A stretch of DNA of 16,530 bases from Candidatus Babeliales bacterium (lineage in GTDB: Bacteria > Babelota > Babeliae > Babelales > CAZZPM01), in contig JAESUJ010000080.1 of assembly GCA_016763165.1 (NCBI GenBank), positions 1-16,530 on the forward strand, written 5' to 3'. A model generated the notes under the pieces. The model saw nothing but the letters and a program-made list of their open reading frames with translations. It was not told the origin of the DNA and made no database searches. Position 1 is the first letter of the stretch. Every line of letters begins with the position of its first letter. Of the stretch, positions 7,664 through 15,074 are shown piece after piece. The translations under genes were made by a program, and so were the position numbers.

Positions 7664-7701
7664 TACCCTTAAAGGGTACCCCCCCCCTAAAAAAATTACA
7701 A
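7664..7701 (-). promoter_or_regulatory. G-tract promoter with palindrome upstream of the 258-aa gene
   Basis: On the minus strand TTGTAA (7696-7701) is followed by a 17-base spacer, seven T, one A and nine G (7679-7687), then TACCCT (7673-7678). A palindrome, TACCCTT-A-AAGGGTA on the plus strand at 7664-7678, covers the -10 position and could be an operator. The stretch TTTCCGCTTG before the T-run resembles TTTCCACTTG at the same place upstream of the genes starting at 15883 and 16522, which also carry G8 tracts. The -10 match is weak, so the exact boxes are tentative. The G-run itself is seen directly. Confidence 0.55.
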
Positions 7702-7789
7702 GCGGAAAATAGAAAAGAGTCGGAAAAGTGATACTTTTCTACAGATTTATTTTAAAAAACTATGATTTTTGTAAAATAATGAAGAAAAA

Positions 7790-7824
7790 AGAGGGGTCGT
7801 ACGAAAAAATCGTACAACCCCTTT
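7790..7824 (-). terminator. Terminator of the 672-aa lipoprotein gene
   Basis: GGGGTCGTACGA (7793-7804) pairs with TCGTACAACCCC (7810-7821) with one mismatch and a 5-base loop, extended by AGA/TTT pairs. On the minus strand it runs into a T-rich stretch. It lies 13 bases after the stop at 7838. Confidence 0.85.
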
Positions 7825-7837
7825 AAAAGGAGAGAGT

Positions 7838-9856
7838 TTATCCTAGAAGAGCCTCAAGCCCCTCTATACCTTTTGTATTTTTATTTTTTTTAGTTCCAGA
7901 ATTATAGAGCCACCAGAGCATGGTGTGACCAATTGTTTTTTTCCAATCAGTTTTTGCATCGACATTAAAAGTTCCTTTTTTCCAATTATACCAAGTAAAG
8001 AATATATTTTTTGCCCACATTTGAGAGACTTCATCATCAATGTAAAAATCGGTGTGTCTCTTATTTTGAGTACTTTGTAATATAGATGTAAAATCAACAG
8101 AAGCATGACTGGACTGACTTCTCATATTTCCCCATCCAACATACAAAGGAACAAGGACTGCTGCAAGCTGCTCACTTATATTTTTAACTAATGATGCTCC
8201 ACCAATCAATCGAGAAGATAAAAATTTGGGTAGGATCATTTTTGTACCTTTTGCTAACGTATTACCGACGCTATCAACAGAGTCGACTATCTTGTCTCTG
8301 TATTGTTGCACGCCGATATTCAATCCACCACCAACAAACATCTGTGTAATTGTCTCTGGTATTTTTACTTTTAAATATTCATCAAGACTTGTTGCTGCTT
8401 TATCTATTCCATTATTGTTTTTATACATATTCCAATAACCATTATCTTTTGGTTCGAAACCTGGTATAAGTGCTTTTTTTAATTTATCCGGAAGATTTTC
8501 TACAGCACCGTTTAACAGATCAGACTTTCCAAAGAACATTCGGGTTACAATATCGGTCCATGCCTGAGTGGATGAGCGATTCATAAACAATGGTAAATAT
8601 GGTGAAAATTCATTCAATGCAAGTCTCACTCCATTCATTGATGGAGCAATAACACTAAAACAGATAGATTGCACAAAATAAAAACAGATTTTTTGATTAT
8701 CTGTATCTTCCATGATTTCGTTAAAACCACCAGTTTTTATTGCTTCATAAATCTCTCCAGATGAAGCGTTTAAATTTCCCTCAGCTTTCAATTCCAACTT
8801 TTTTTGTAAATACACACGACCAATCGCAGGCCCTATTTTAAACAAAAAGCCTTTTGTTAATTCTTGTGCCGCAGGTCGTACAGCTTGAGGAAGAAAAGGA
8901 AACAGTCGATTAACAAGTCGTACAGAAGCTGCATGAAATTTCACCATATGACGCTCTTCTTCATTTATTTTTTTATCACGTTCTCTAATCCATTCTGTAG
9001 GATCTCTGCCGTTCTGAACAAAGACATTAAATATCTCAGAAAAAATAGGACTTGCTAAATGGTCCATAAAATAATCTTTTTGAGCTTCCATAATTTCTTC
9101 ATTCCGTGGCGTTACACGACGATTTCCAGGAAGAAAAAGTTGTATGATTTTTGAAAGAGTTTTATAGGCATATCTCAATTCTTTATGTGAAGATCCAACA
9201 GATATCCCGAATTGAGCTAATGAACGAAGATTCTTATTCAATGGTTTCTCAACCTTTACACCATCTTTATCGGTAGGAATTGGCACAGCCTCATATTGAT
9301 CTAAAAAGCTACGTGCCATACCCAAACCAGTAAACAGTGTATCATTAAAGACTGTTTCTTCTTGACTATCATCATACTCTTTCTGCATAGCATGACATTT
9401 TTCTTTTTTATCTTTTTCTAATTTTTCAGCTGCCTTTTGCTCTCGTACATATTTAGGAAATTGAGCGATTAATTCTTTTAATGTTTTCTTTGAAAATAAA
9501 AAAGAACCGACCCACTGTTGACGTTGATCTTCTGAAATTGTATCAAATGCTTCTCTAACTTTACCCCAATCACTCTCTGAGAGAGTAACAAGTCGTCTGA
9601 AATGTGGAATCAGATCATCAAAAGGAATAACTTCTTTGTATTTTTGATATGTTTGAATAAGAGATGTTCCAAAATGAGAACCCCCTTTGTTAGAAATGAT
9701 ACCAAATAATTTTTCTATCTCTGAACTTGATTTTTCCTGACCTTTTGTAGAAGTCTTGCTCTGCTTTTTTTTAGTTGACTCAGCAAGGAGCTCTTGATCT
9801 GCTACACAGCCCGCCAAGAAAAATAACATACAGAAAATATTTCTTATCATATTCAT
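7838..9856 (-). CDS. Large putative lipoprotein (672 aa), unknown function
   Basis: The open frame extends to an ATG at 9919, but that start would bury the signal sequence 21 residues in. The ATG at 9856 gives MNMIRNIFCMLFFLAGC-VADQ, a compact lipoprotein signal with LAGC lipobox and the acylated Cys at residue 17. A purine-rich GGGCGAGAGA precedes it. After the Cys comes a Lys/Ser/Gln linker (STKKKQSKTSTKGQEKSS), then about 620 residues of mostly helical sequence, including a basic, Glu-rich segment (REQKAAEKLEKDKKEK) near 140. The interior has hydrophobic helices (for example near LVNRLFPFLPQAVRPAAQEL and FVQSICFSVIAPSMNG) and the C-terminus is Trp-rich (WAKNIFFTWYNWKKG). I recognise no family. 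Membrane anchoring is inferred from the lipobox. It is flanked by its own promoter and terminator, so it is probably transcribed alone. Confidence 0.8.
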   Translation of the reverse strand: MNMIRNIFCMLFFLAGCVADQELLAESTKKKQSKTSTKGQEKSSSEIEKLFGIISNKGGSHFGTSLIQTYQKYKEVIPFDDLIPHFRRLVTLSESDWGKVREAFDTISEDQRQQWVGSFLFSKKTLKELIAQFPKYVREQKAAEKLEKDKKEKCHAMQKEYDDSQEETVFNDTLFTGLGMARSFLDQYEAVPIPTDKDGVKVEKPLNKNLRSLAQFGISVGSSHKELRYAYKTLSKIIQLFLPGNRRVTPRNEEIMEAQKDYFMDHLASPIFSEIFNVFVQNGRDPTEWIRERDKKINEEERHMVKFHAASVRLVNRLFPFLPQAVRPAAQELTKGFLFKIGPAIGRVYLQKKLELKAEGNLNASSGEIYEAIKTGGFNEIMEDTDNQKICFYFVQSICFSVIAPSMNGVRLALNEFSPYLPLFMNRSSTQAWTDIVTRMFFGKSDLLNGAVENLPDKLKKALIPGFEPKDNGYWNMYKNNNGIDKAATSLDEYLKVKIPETITQMFVGGGLNIGVQQYRDKIVDSVDSVGNTLAKGTKMILPKFLSSRLIGGASLVKNISEQLAAVLVPLYVGWGNMRSQSSHASVDFTSILQSTQNKRHTDFYIDDEVSQMWAKNIFFTWYNWKKGTFNVDAKTDWKKTIGHTMLWWLYNSGTKKNKNTKGIEGLEALLG

Positions 9857-9895
9857 GGTCTCTCGCCCTTTCTCTCTCACATGTTTTTTTACTAC

Positions 9896-9935
9896 TATGA
9901 TATTTTTATCATAAAGCATCCATAGGAAACCACAA
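9896..9935 (-). promoter_or_regulatory. Promoter of the lipoprotein gene with overlapping inverted repeat
   Basis: On the minus strand TTGTGG (9930-9935) and TATGAT (9908-9913) are 16 bases apart. The -10 box forms one arm of a perfect inverted repeat: TATGATA (9896-9902), four T, TATCATA (9907-9913). The repeat would span the -10 box and the transcription start, where a repressor could act. It could equally be chance in AT-rich DNA. Confidence 0.45.
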
Positions 9936-9985
9936 CCGATTTAGAAGTAAAAGCAGTGATAATCATGAAAAAAAGATAATAAAAA

Positions 9986-11107
9986 CTAAAAACCATCACT
10001 TTTTGCTAAAAATGAATTCGCGATGAGCCCAACAAGGATCCACTGGGCTATAAGTGCTGATCTACCATAGCTTATAAAAGGAAGAGCAAGCCCTTTAGTT
10101 GGAACCATGCCTGTACAGACCAGACAGTTAAGAATCGTCTTGATGCTTATAAAAAAGACTCCTCCTATGATGAATAATTTTGCTTGAGGCAGAGATGCAT
10201 GCTGAGATAACAGAAATCCGTAATAAAAGAAAAAAATATAAAAGACTAACAAGAAGCTTGTCCCTATAAATCCTATTTCTTCAGCAATAATCGAAAAAAT
10301 GAAATCTGTATGCTGCATTGGCAAATAAAAAAATTTTTGTCTTGAAAGACCAAGTCCAAGCCCAAATAATTTACCTGATCCAATAGCCAACAATGATTGA
10401 ATAATTTGAAAGCCACGTCCTTGTGGATCACTCCATGGATCTAAAAAGGTCATCAAACGAATCAAACGATATTTTTTTGTAAAAATGAGAGCTATAAAAC
10501 AGGGTAATAAAACAGACCCTATAATTAAACATTCCCGATATGGAATGCCAACAACAAAAAACAGTGCCATCACTGTTATCATTAAAGTTACCGTGCTTCC
10601 AAAATCAGGCTGTGCAAGTAAGATATAGCTCGTTAATCCAAGCAGTCCTACAAAAGGAATAAGCTTAAGTGTGAAAAATGATTTCTGTAGAGAAATATGT
10701 CTTTGTAAAAATGTTGTTACATACAAAATTGTTGCGACAGCTAAAAACTCACTCGGCTGTATCGAGACCCCAGCTATTGAAATCCATCGGCATGCTCCAT
10801 TAATCGGCTGAGCCCAAAAAAGTGTTGTTGCCGTTACTCCAAATGCAAGCAGCCACCAGACCAATGCATAATCAAAAATATATCGAAATGGAATAAATAA
10901 TATCAACAGACAACTTAACCATCCTATGCCGGTGTATAGAAGCTGCCTTTTGAGAAAATAGAGCGCATTCCCATATTTCTCCAATGCATAAACAGAGCTT
11001 GCGCTATAAATAAAAAGCAACCCGAAAATATTTAATAAAAATGGAATAGATAAAAAACGAAACAGCAGACGACTTCTCAGATCATCTATTGATCCAACAA
11101 GACTCAT
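9986..11107 (-). CDS. ftsW: SEDS peptidoglycan glycosyltransferase FtsW
   Basis: This 373-residue polytopic membrane protein of the SEDS (FtsW/RodA/SpoVE) family polymerises lipid II into glycan strands with a partner class B PBP. Seen in order are the N-terminal span with IYSASSVYA, CRWISIAGVSIQPSEF (~106-121), LAQPDFGSTV (~164-173), FLDPWSDPQGRGFQIIQSLLAIGSG (~221-245, a classic FtsW/RodA loop), YLPMQHTDFIFSIIAEEIG (~261-279, with the conserved Asp268) and PTKGLALPFISYGRSAL (~336-352). The last motif normally reads SYGGS, and Arg349 replaces the second Gly. The start codon overlaps the murD stop as ATGA, implying translational coupling. The coupling to murD favours FtsW over RodA. No clear terminator follows. 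Confidence 0.93.
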   Translation of the reverse strand: MSLVGSIDDLRSRLLFRFLSIPFLLNIFGLLFIYSASSVYALEKYGNALYFLKRQLLYTGIGWLSCLLILFIPFRYIFDYALVWWLLAFGVTATTLFWAQPINGACRWISIAGVSIQPSEFLAVATILYVTTFLQRHISLQKSFFTLKLIPFVGLLGLTSYILLAQPDFGSTVTLMITVMALFFVVGIPYRECLIIGSVLLPCFIALIFTKKYRLIRLMTFLDPWSDPQGRGFQIIQSLLAIGSGKLFGLGLGLSRQKFFYLPMQHTDFIFSIIAEEIGFIGTSFLLVFYIFFFYYGFLLSQHASLPQAKLFIIGGVFFISIKTILNCLVCTGMVPTKGLALPFISYGRSALIAQWILVGLIANSFLAKSDGF

Positions 11108-12597
11108 AATTTTTGAACCAACTGGATAAAATGATCTCCGCGCTTTTTATAATTTTCATACAAATCAAAACTTGATCCGCTTGGAGAAAACAGAATAGCA
11201 TCACCTGGATCTGCTCTTTGAACAGCTTCTTGCAACAGAGAGTCTAAGGTATCAAAATATTCTAATGGCTCTAAATCTACTGATCCTGGCCCAAACCGTA
11301 GTGCTAATTTTATTGATGGATCTTTTTCGACAAATGTTATCAAGTCAGATCGATCGGCCCCTTTATTAAGACCACCCGTAATAAGAATAATTTTTTCATG
11401 CTGTTGTTTAAGATGCGTAATGGCAGCTTGAGTCGCATATGGAACTGTTGATTTAGAATCGTTATAAAAAAAAAGAGCATTTTTTTCAGCACAAAGTTCA
11501 AGGCGATGTTGACCTGCTACGTTTCTACATCGATTGTAAGCCTGCTCAAAATGTTCTTTAGTAAGCATTGAAATAGTAACACCAGAAAAAAAGAGCGCTA
11601 TGACTGAAAATATCCAGGTATCAAGAAAACCTTTTGAATTGAATAGGTTAATTAAACAAATATTTTGCTTTTCAGATCCTGTTCGATGCAGCACCACCTG
11701 TTCATTTTCAACAGAAACATATGAACAATTGAATTTATTCAAAAAAACTTTTTCATCTTCAACAATTGCTCTATCAAAAATAATAAATAAATCTGCTTGC
11801 CATTTCGATATTTCTGCTACAAAAATATCCTTATTTTCACCTTCGATTAAAGATGATCCAAGCAAAGCAATATCACCTTTTTTTTGATGTCGCAAAAACA
11901 TAGACTTTGCTCTGAAATACTGCTTCTTCGATCCATGTCGATCCAGATGATTATCATACAAATTCATCCAAATCCCAATATCGGGACTAAAACAGTTGCT
12001 CTCTTCCAGCTGCCATGATGAGAGCTCCAATAGAGCTTTACGATACAAAGGCTGATGCGGAACTAAGTCTAAGAGCCCAACCCCTATATTTCCTCCTAAA
12101 GCAACCCTTTGATACGAACAACCACGCAGATGCGTACAGGAACGCTCGACAACCCCCTCGTACGAGGCACAGCTATCAATCATAAACAGTTCATACAATA
12201 ATTGAGTCAACGTTGTTTTACCAATAGTTCCAGTGATGCCAATTATTGGTTTTTTCCAAAGCATATGGAAAATATCGACTTCTTTGATGATTTTCTCTTT
12301 TTTTAAAGAAAACCGATTGATATCAATACCTGTTGAAAACCAGACTAAATCAACAGCTTCAAGAAACGTATCCACATCAGTTTCTATCGATACATTCGAT
12401 TCTAAAAGAAGCTGTTTCTGTTTTTCATTGAGAGACTTTTCATCAAAAACTTTCAGCAGCCACTCTATTTCTGTTGAATCATCCTGGCTGTACTGAGATA
12501 AGCAATTTGAAAATTCTACATAGAAATTCTTATAAAACCTCAATATTGATTGTCCAGCTATACCAAATCCTGCAATTCCAAAATATTTTTTTCTCAT
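11104..12597 (-). CDS. murD: UDP-N-acetylmuramoyl-L-alanine:D-glutamate ligase MurD
   Basis: MurD adds D-glutamate to UDP-MurNAc-L-Ala using ATP in the cytoplasm, the second amino-acid step of peptidoglycan precursor synthesis. The N-terminal nucleotide-fold loop GFGIAGQS is near residue 10, the ATP loop GTIGKTT near 123, LGGNIG near 168 and ELSSWQLE near 191. NHLDRHG is near 216, HRLE and NDSKST near 365-380, GGLNKGADRSD near 408, and SPSGSSFDLYENYKKRG near 471. The ATP loop usually reads GTNGKTT, so Ile replaces Asn. At 497 residues it is longer than the usual ~440-450, partly from an N-terminal insert. The ATG at 12597 is chosen; an in-frame TTG at 12606 is the alternative, and neither has a good Shine-Dalgarno. 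It is co-directional with tig 98 bases upstream and overlaps ftsW by four bases. Confidence 0.93.
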   Translation of the reverse strand: MRKKYFGIAGFGIAGQSILRFYKNFYVEFSNCLSQYSQDDSTEIEWLLKVFDEKSLNEKQKQLLLESNVSIETDVDTFLEAVDLVWFSTGIDINRFSLKKEKIIKEVDIFHMLWKKPIIGITGTIGKTTLTQLLYELFMIDSCASYEGVVERSCTHLRGCSYQRVALGGNIGVGLLDLVPHQPLYRKALLELSSWQLEESNCFSPDIGIWMNLYDNHLDRHGSKKQYFRAKSMFLRHQKKGDIALLGSSLIEGENKDIFVAEISKWQADLFIIFDRAIVEDEKVFLNKFNCSYVSVENEQVVLHRTGSEKQNICLINLFNSKGFLDTWIFSVIALFFSGVTISMLTKEHFEQAYNRCRNVAGQHRLELCAEKNALFFYNDSKSTVPYATQAAITHLKQQHEKIILITGGLNKGADRSDLITFVEKDPSIKLALRFGPGSVDLEPLEYFDTLDSLLQEAVQRADPGDAILFSPSGSSFDLYENYKKRGDHFIQLVQKL

Positions 12598-12695
12598 ATC
12601 ATACAACTATATTTAAACATCTATATTTTTCATTTTATTACAGTTTATCTGTTTTATATGATAAAGAAAACTATACATTCACTTTATTGTAAAAA

Positions 12696-14006
12696 TCATT
12701 TTGTAAGCATATGAATCACATGATTCAATGTTTTTTCACGCAGTGCTACCTGCCTTAAAGTGCTATCATGCAATGGAACGTGCGAGTCTTCAACAATATC
12801 CAATGTCGGTTTAAAATGTACAAATTCCTTTAAACGGTCAAGGTTGTACAGATGTAAATATCCATACACATCATCACCATCAATAACTATATTTTCATCA
12901 TATGCAATCTTATCAATAATCAATTCCTCTTTCAATTGACGCTCAGCTAAAAAAGCAACATGCTCTTCAAATTTTGGTTGCGATCGATACACGTAATAAT
13001 CTGGAATCTGTTTCAGGGCAGACAGAATATCTTCCTGCTTACGCAAAACAAGATGTTTGGGAACTTCAAATCGATTTTTTGATAAAAAAAGATGAAACAC
13101 TTCTTCAATAATTGACTTACGCTGTGAAATATCATTTCGATACGAAAAAACCTCAATGAGCTTACGATGTACATCAAGCCGATTTTTAAGACGAAATAAG
13201 TTTTTAAAGATATCAAGAGAAAAATAACTACCTTTATTAATACTCATGATCTCAATTAAAAAAGGATTATGCTCTGTTACTGCTTCCTGCAATAGCTCAT
13301 CAAGCGGCAAGTGAGTCAAAACAAACTTGTCTCCTTTTTTTCGCCCAATAAACTCTTTTTGAAAAGCGCTTACTAAATACTTAGTTGTAAGCTTCATCCA
13401 AAATAGACGAGAAACTATATTATCCAGTGGCTTATGATCATTATTCAACATAGTCGCTGAAAAACAGACCCAGTCGGTATCATCTAAAAAATCTTGTTTC
13501 TGTTGTTTGTATAAAGATGATTCCCTCTCAATAAATGTTTCAACCTGTTTATCAAGATCTTTATACAGTTTTCTTTTAGGCGTCTTAAATGGAAACATTT
13601 TCCAATCTTTAACAATATTTATTTCATTGATAGAAATATCAAAATGATAATGTATCCTTTTATCATCTTCCCAGATAACCTTTGTTAATCGTGGATTATG
13701 AGCTAGTAAGACTTTGTTACGAGCAGAATCTTCTATGATAAAATCAAGAACAAAATTCTTCAAAATAAACCACATTGTTGAATGTTGAACATCCATATAA
13801 TGTCGCTTCAATACAAACAAACGTGGCAGAGTAACATTTTCAAATCCACGAGTCCTTATATTATGTTGAAAAAGAGTAATAACTTGTTCTCGTATAGGAA
13901 CGACGATAGAGGATGGAACATAGACATCTATTTTACATAAATGTGAAGATGTTCGCTTACTGGTTATAGTGATTTCTTCACTACGACGTACTGATTTTTC
14001 ATACAT
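12696..14006 (-). CDS. tig: Divergent trigger factor (ribosome-associated chaperone)
   Basis: The 436-residue length and three-part architecture match trigger factor. Residues ~1-125 resemble the ribosome-binding domain (KIDVYVPSSIVVPIREQVITLF, then RTRGFENVTLP at 52-61), followed by ARNKVLLAHNPRLTKVIW and HYHFDISINEINIVKDW. Residues ~175-250 occupy the PPIase-domain position, with only the tail AFQKEFIGRKKGDKFVLTHLP clearly similar. Residues ~260-436 match the C-terminal chaperone domain: LSKNRFEVPKHLVLRKQEDI, ERQLKEELIIDKIAYDENIVI and a final LREKTLNHVIHMLTK. The usual ribosome-docking signature GFRKGKxP is here GFENVTLP, so the F-R-K contact is lost. GGAGAAGGG lies 8 bases before the ATG, indicating strong translation. 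The usual clpP-clpX neighbours are absent; murD follows instead. A SurA-like or other chaperone is possible but less likely. Confidence 0.75.
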   Translation of the reverse strand: MYEKSVRRSEEITITSKRTSSHLCKIDVYVPSSIVVPIREQVITLFQHNIRTRGFENVTLPRLFVLKRHYMDVQHSTMWFILKNFVLDFIIEDSARNKVLLAHNPRLTKVIWEDDKRIHYHFDISINEINIVKDWKMFPFKTPKRKLYKDLDKQVETFIERESSLYKQQKQDFLDDTDWVCFSATMLNNDHKPLDNIVSRLFWMKLTTKYLVSAFQKEFIGRKKGDKFVLTHLPLDELLQEAVTEHNPFLIEIMSINKGSYFSLDIFKNLFRLKNRLDVHRKLIEVFSYRNDISQRKSIIEEVFHLFLSKNRFEVPKHLVLRKQEDILSALKQIPDYYVYRSQPKFEEHVAFLAERQLKEELIIDKIAYDENIVIDGDDVYGYLHLYNLDRLKEFVHFKPTLDIVEDSHVPLHDSTLRQVALREKTLNHVIHMLTK

Positions 14007-14083
14007 GCGGGTGTCCCTTCTCCAAGACCTGCATAAACTTGCAAATTTTATTTATTCTATAATAAAAATAGCTATGTGAACCG

Positions 14084-14114
14084 AGTATAGACAAAAAAAA
14101 CAAACTTCCGTCAA
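14084..14114 (-). promoter_or_regulatory. Candidate promoter of tig
   Basis: On the minus strand TTGACG (14109-14114) and TATACT (14084-14089) are separated by 19 bases, with a T-rich spacer. It lies about 80 bases before the tig start. The spacing is slightly long. The remainder of 14007-14266 shows no gene or clear structure to me. Confidence 0.45.
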
Positions 14115-14266
14115 GTTTTCTTTTTAAAATAAAACATCTGTTAAGTTATTCGAAACAGTAGCAAAAGAATCAGAAAAAAAACTAGTGATCAAATAATCTA
14201 CTCAATGATGATTGATGGAAGTCTAGAAATTGCGCCTCCAAGAAAAGATAGGCACTTAAAAAAAAG

Positions 14267-14351
14267 TGGTGCAAGAAGGGGGACTTGAACCCCCACCCCT
14301 TTCGGGACTGGCTCCTAAGGCCAGCGCGTCTACCAATTTCGCCATCCTTGC
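14267..14351 (-). tRNA. tRNA-Leu (anticodon UAG)
   Basis: The minus strand reads GCAAGGA as the acceptor, AATTGGTAGAC in the D-loop, a CTGGC-CTTAGGA-GCCAG anticodon arm with anticodon TAG, a long variable arm (TCCCGAAAGGGG), GGTTCAAGTCC in the T arm, acceptor TTCTTGC, discriminator A and an encoded CCA. The long variable arm is typical of class II tRNA-Leu. A run of nine T follows CCA by two bases and may end the tRNA transcript. Confidence 0.96.
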
Positions 14352-14374
14352 ATAGAATAATTTCAAAATAAAGT

Positions 14375-14450
14375 TGGTGGGTCCTCAGGGACTCGAACCC
14401 TGAACCTGCAGATTAAGAGTCTGGCGCTCTACCAATTGAGCTAAGAACCC
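14375..14450 (-). tRNA. tRNA-Lys (anticodon CUU)
   Basis: On the minus strand this is a 76-base cloverleaf with acceptor GGGTTCT/AGGACCC, D-loop AATTGGTA, anticodon loop CTCTTAA (anticodon CTT), T arm GGTTCGAGTCC, discriminator A and an encoded CCA. The outermost anticodon-stem pair is a C-C mismatch. It lies 23 bases upstream of tRNA-Leu in the direction of transcription, so the two are probably cotranscribed. Confidence 0.96.
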
Positions 14451-14519
14451 TTTTATCAAAAAAGCAAATAATAAAGATGCTCATATCCAACATCTTTAAT
14501 GTTACCAAAAAATTATGAG

Positions 14520-14550
14520 AAATAAAGGAAAATCTACTTTTTCTTTATTT
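14520..14550 (-). terminator. AT-rich hairpin after the membrane-protein gene
   Basis: The 13-base stem pairs 14520-14532 with 14538-14550 around a 5-base loop, with one G-T wobble, and begins 2 bases past the stop at 14553. A second weaker hairpin (AAAGATG 14473-14479, CATCTTT 14491-14497) lies between it and tRNA-Lys. Few G-C pairs make termination strength uncertain. Confidence 0.5.
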
Positions 14551-14552
14551 TA

Positions 14553-15074
14553 CTACCAACCTCTTACCGCCAACAGCACAACAAAGTCGGCATAACACCA
14601 ATGAAAAAAGAGATAAACGTACAAAAATAAAAATAAATTTCCTACATGATGCAATAGAAATCGCTGCTGAATTGCAACTAAAGAATCAATCAAAAAGTGA
14701 TACAATAACTTTGCCAAACAGCAGGCTAATAATGGCCAATAAGAAAATTGATTCATAAGCAGCAGGCTCAGTGATGATGTAATAAATGTTTCTTGATACA
14801 GCAGTGGATAGATGCCAATCAACACAAAATTGTATAAAAGACTTAATAACCAGATGAGCAGTGGCCAGTAATGAGCTTTAATCAATGTCAAAGAATACAA
14901 CGTATGAGCAGCTTTTTTATGTCGAAGAAAAAATGGCGTATACAAAATCCAAAATGAAATCCAAAGAAAAAACAGCATCGTCCCAGAACAGAGCCCTTCT
15001 TGAACAATAAATGTACTGTAAAGGAAGCCCCAGAGCATTAAAAATAATATATGTTTTTTCATCATTTTTGTCAT
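14553..15074 (-). CDS. Polytopic membrane protein of unknown function (173 aa)
   Basis: The protein is highly hydrophobic. It has an N-terminal span (HILFLMLWGFLYSTFIV), a second (GTMLFFLWISFWILYTPFFL), a third (WPLLIWLLSLLYNFVLIGIYPLL), a fourth around SSLSLLLMNQFSYWPLLACCLAKLLYHFL and a last one near LFLFLYVYLFFHWCYADFVVLL. That gives about five membrane segments, linked by short loops with His and Arg. The ATG at 15074 is preceded by GAGGA at close spacing and overlaps a possible upstream 65-codon frame as ATGA. ATGs at codons 4 and 5 are alternative starts. I recognise no family; membrane location is clear from composition. Confidence 0.75.
   Translation of the reverse strand: MTKMMKKHILFLMLWGFLYSTFIVQEGLCSGTMLFFLWISFWILYTPFFLRHKKAAHTLYSLTLIKAHYWPLLIWLLSLLYNFVLIGIYPLLYQETFITSSLSLLLMNQFSYWPLLACCLAKLLYHFLIDSLVAIQQRFLLHHVGNLFLFLYVYLFFHWCYADFVVLLAVRGW

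Noticed and set aside
7864..8106. 80-codon open frame on the minus strand
   Set aside because: It lies wholly inside the lipoprotein gene in another frame, and has no ribosome site or independent features.
11600..11887. 95-codon plus-strand open frame
   Set aside because: It is antisense to murD, whose motifs run through the region without interruption.
12474..12692. 72-codon plus-strand open frame spanning the tig-murD gap
   Set aside because: It covers the murD start and leader in antisense, and no Shine-Dalgarno or recognisable sequence was seen.
14267..14450. tRNA-associated integration site
   Set aside because: No integrase and no repeated tRNA 3' end was found in the window; both tRNAs look intact and housekeeping.
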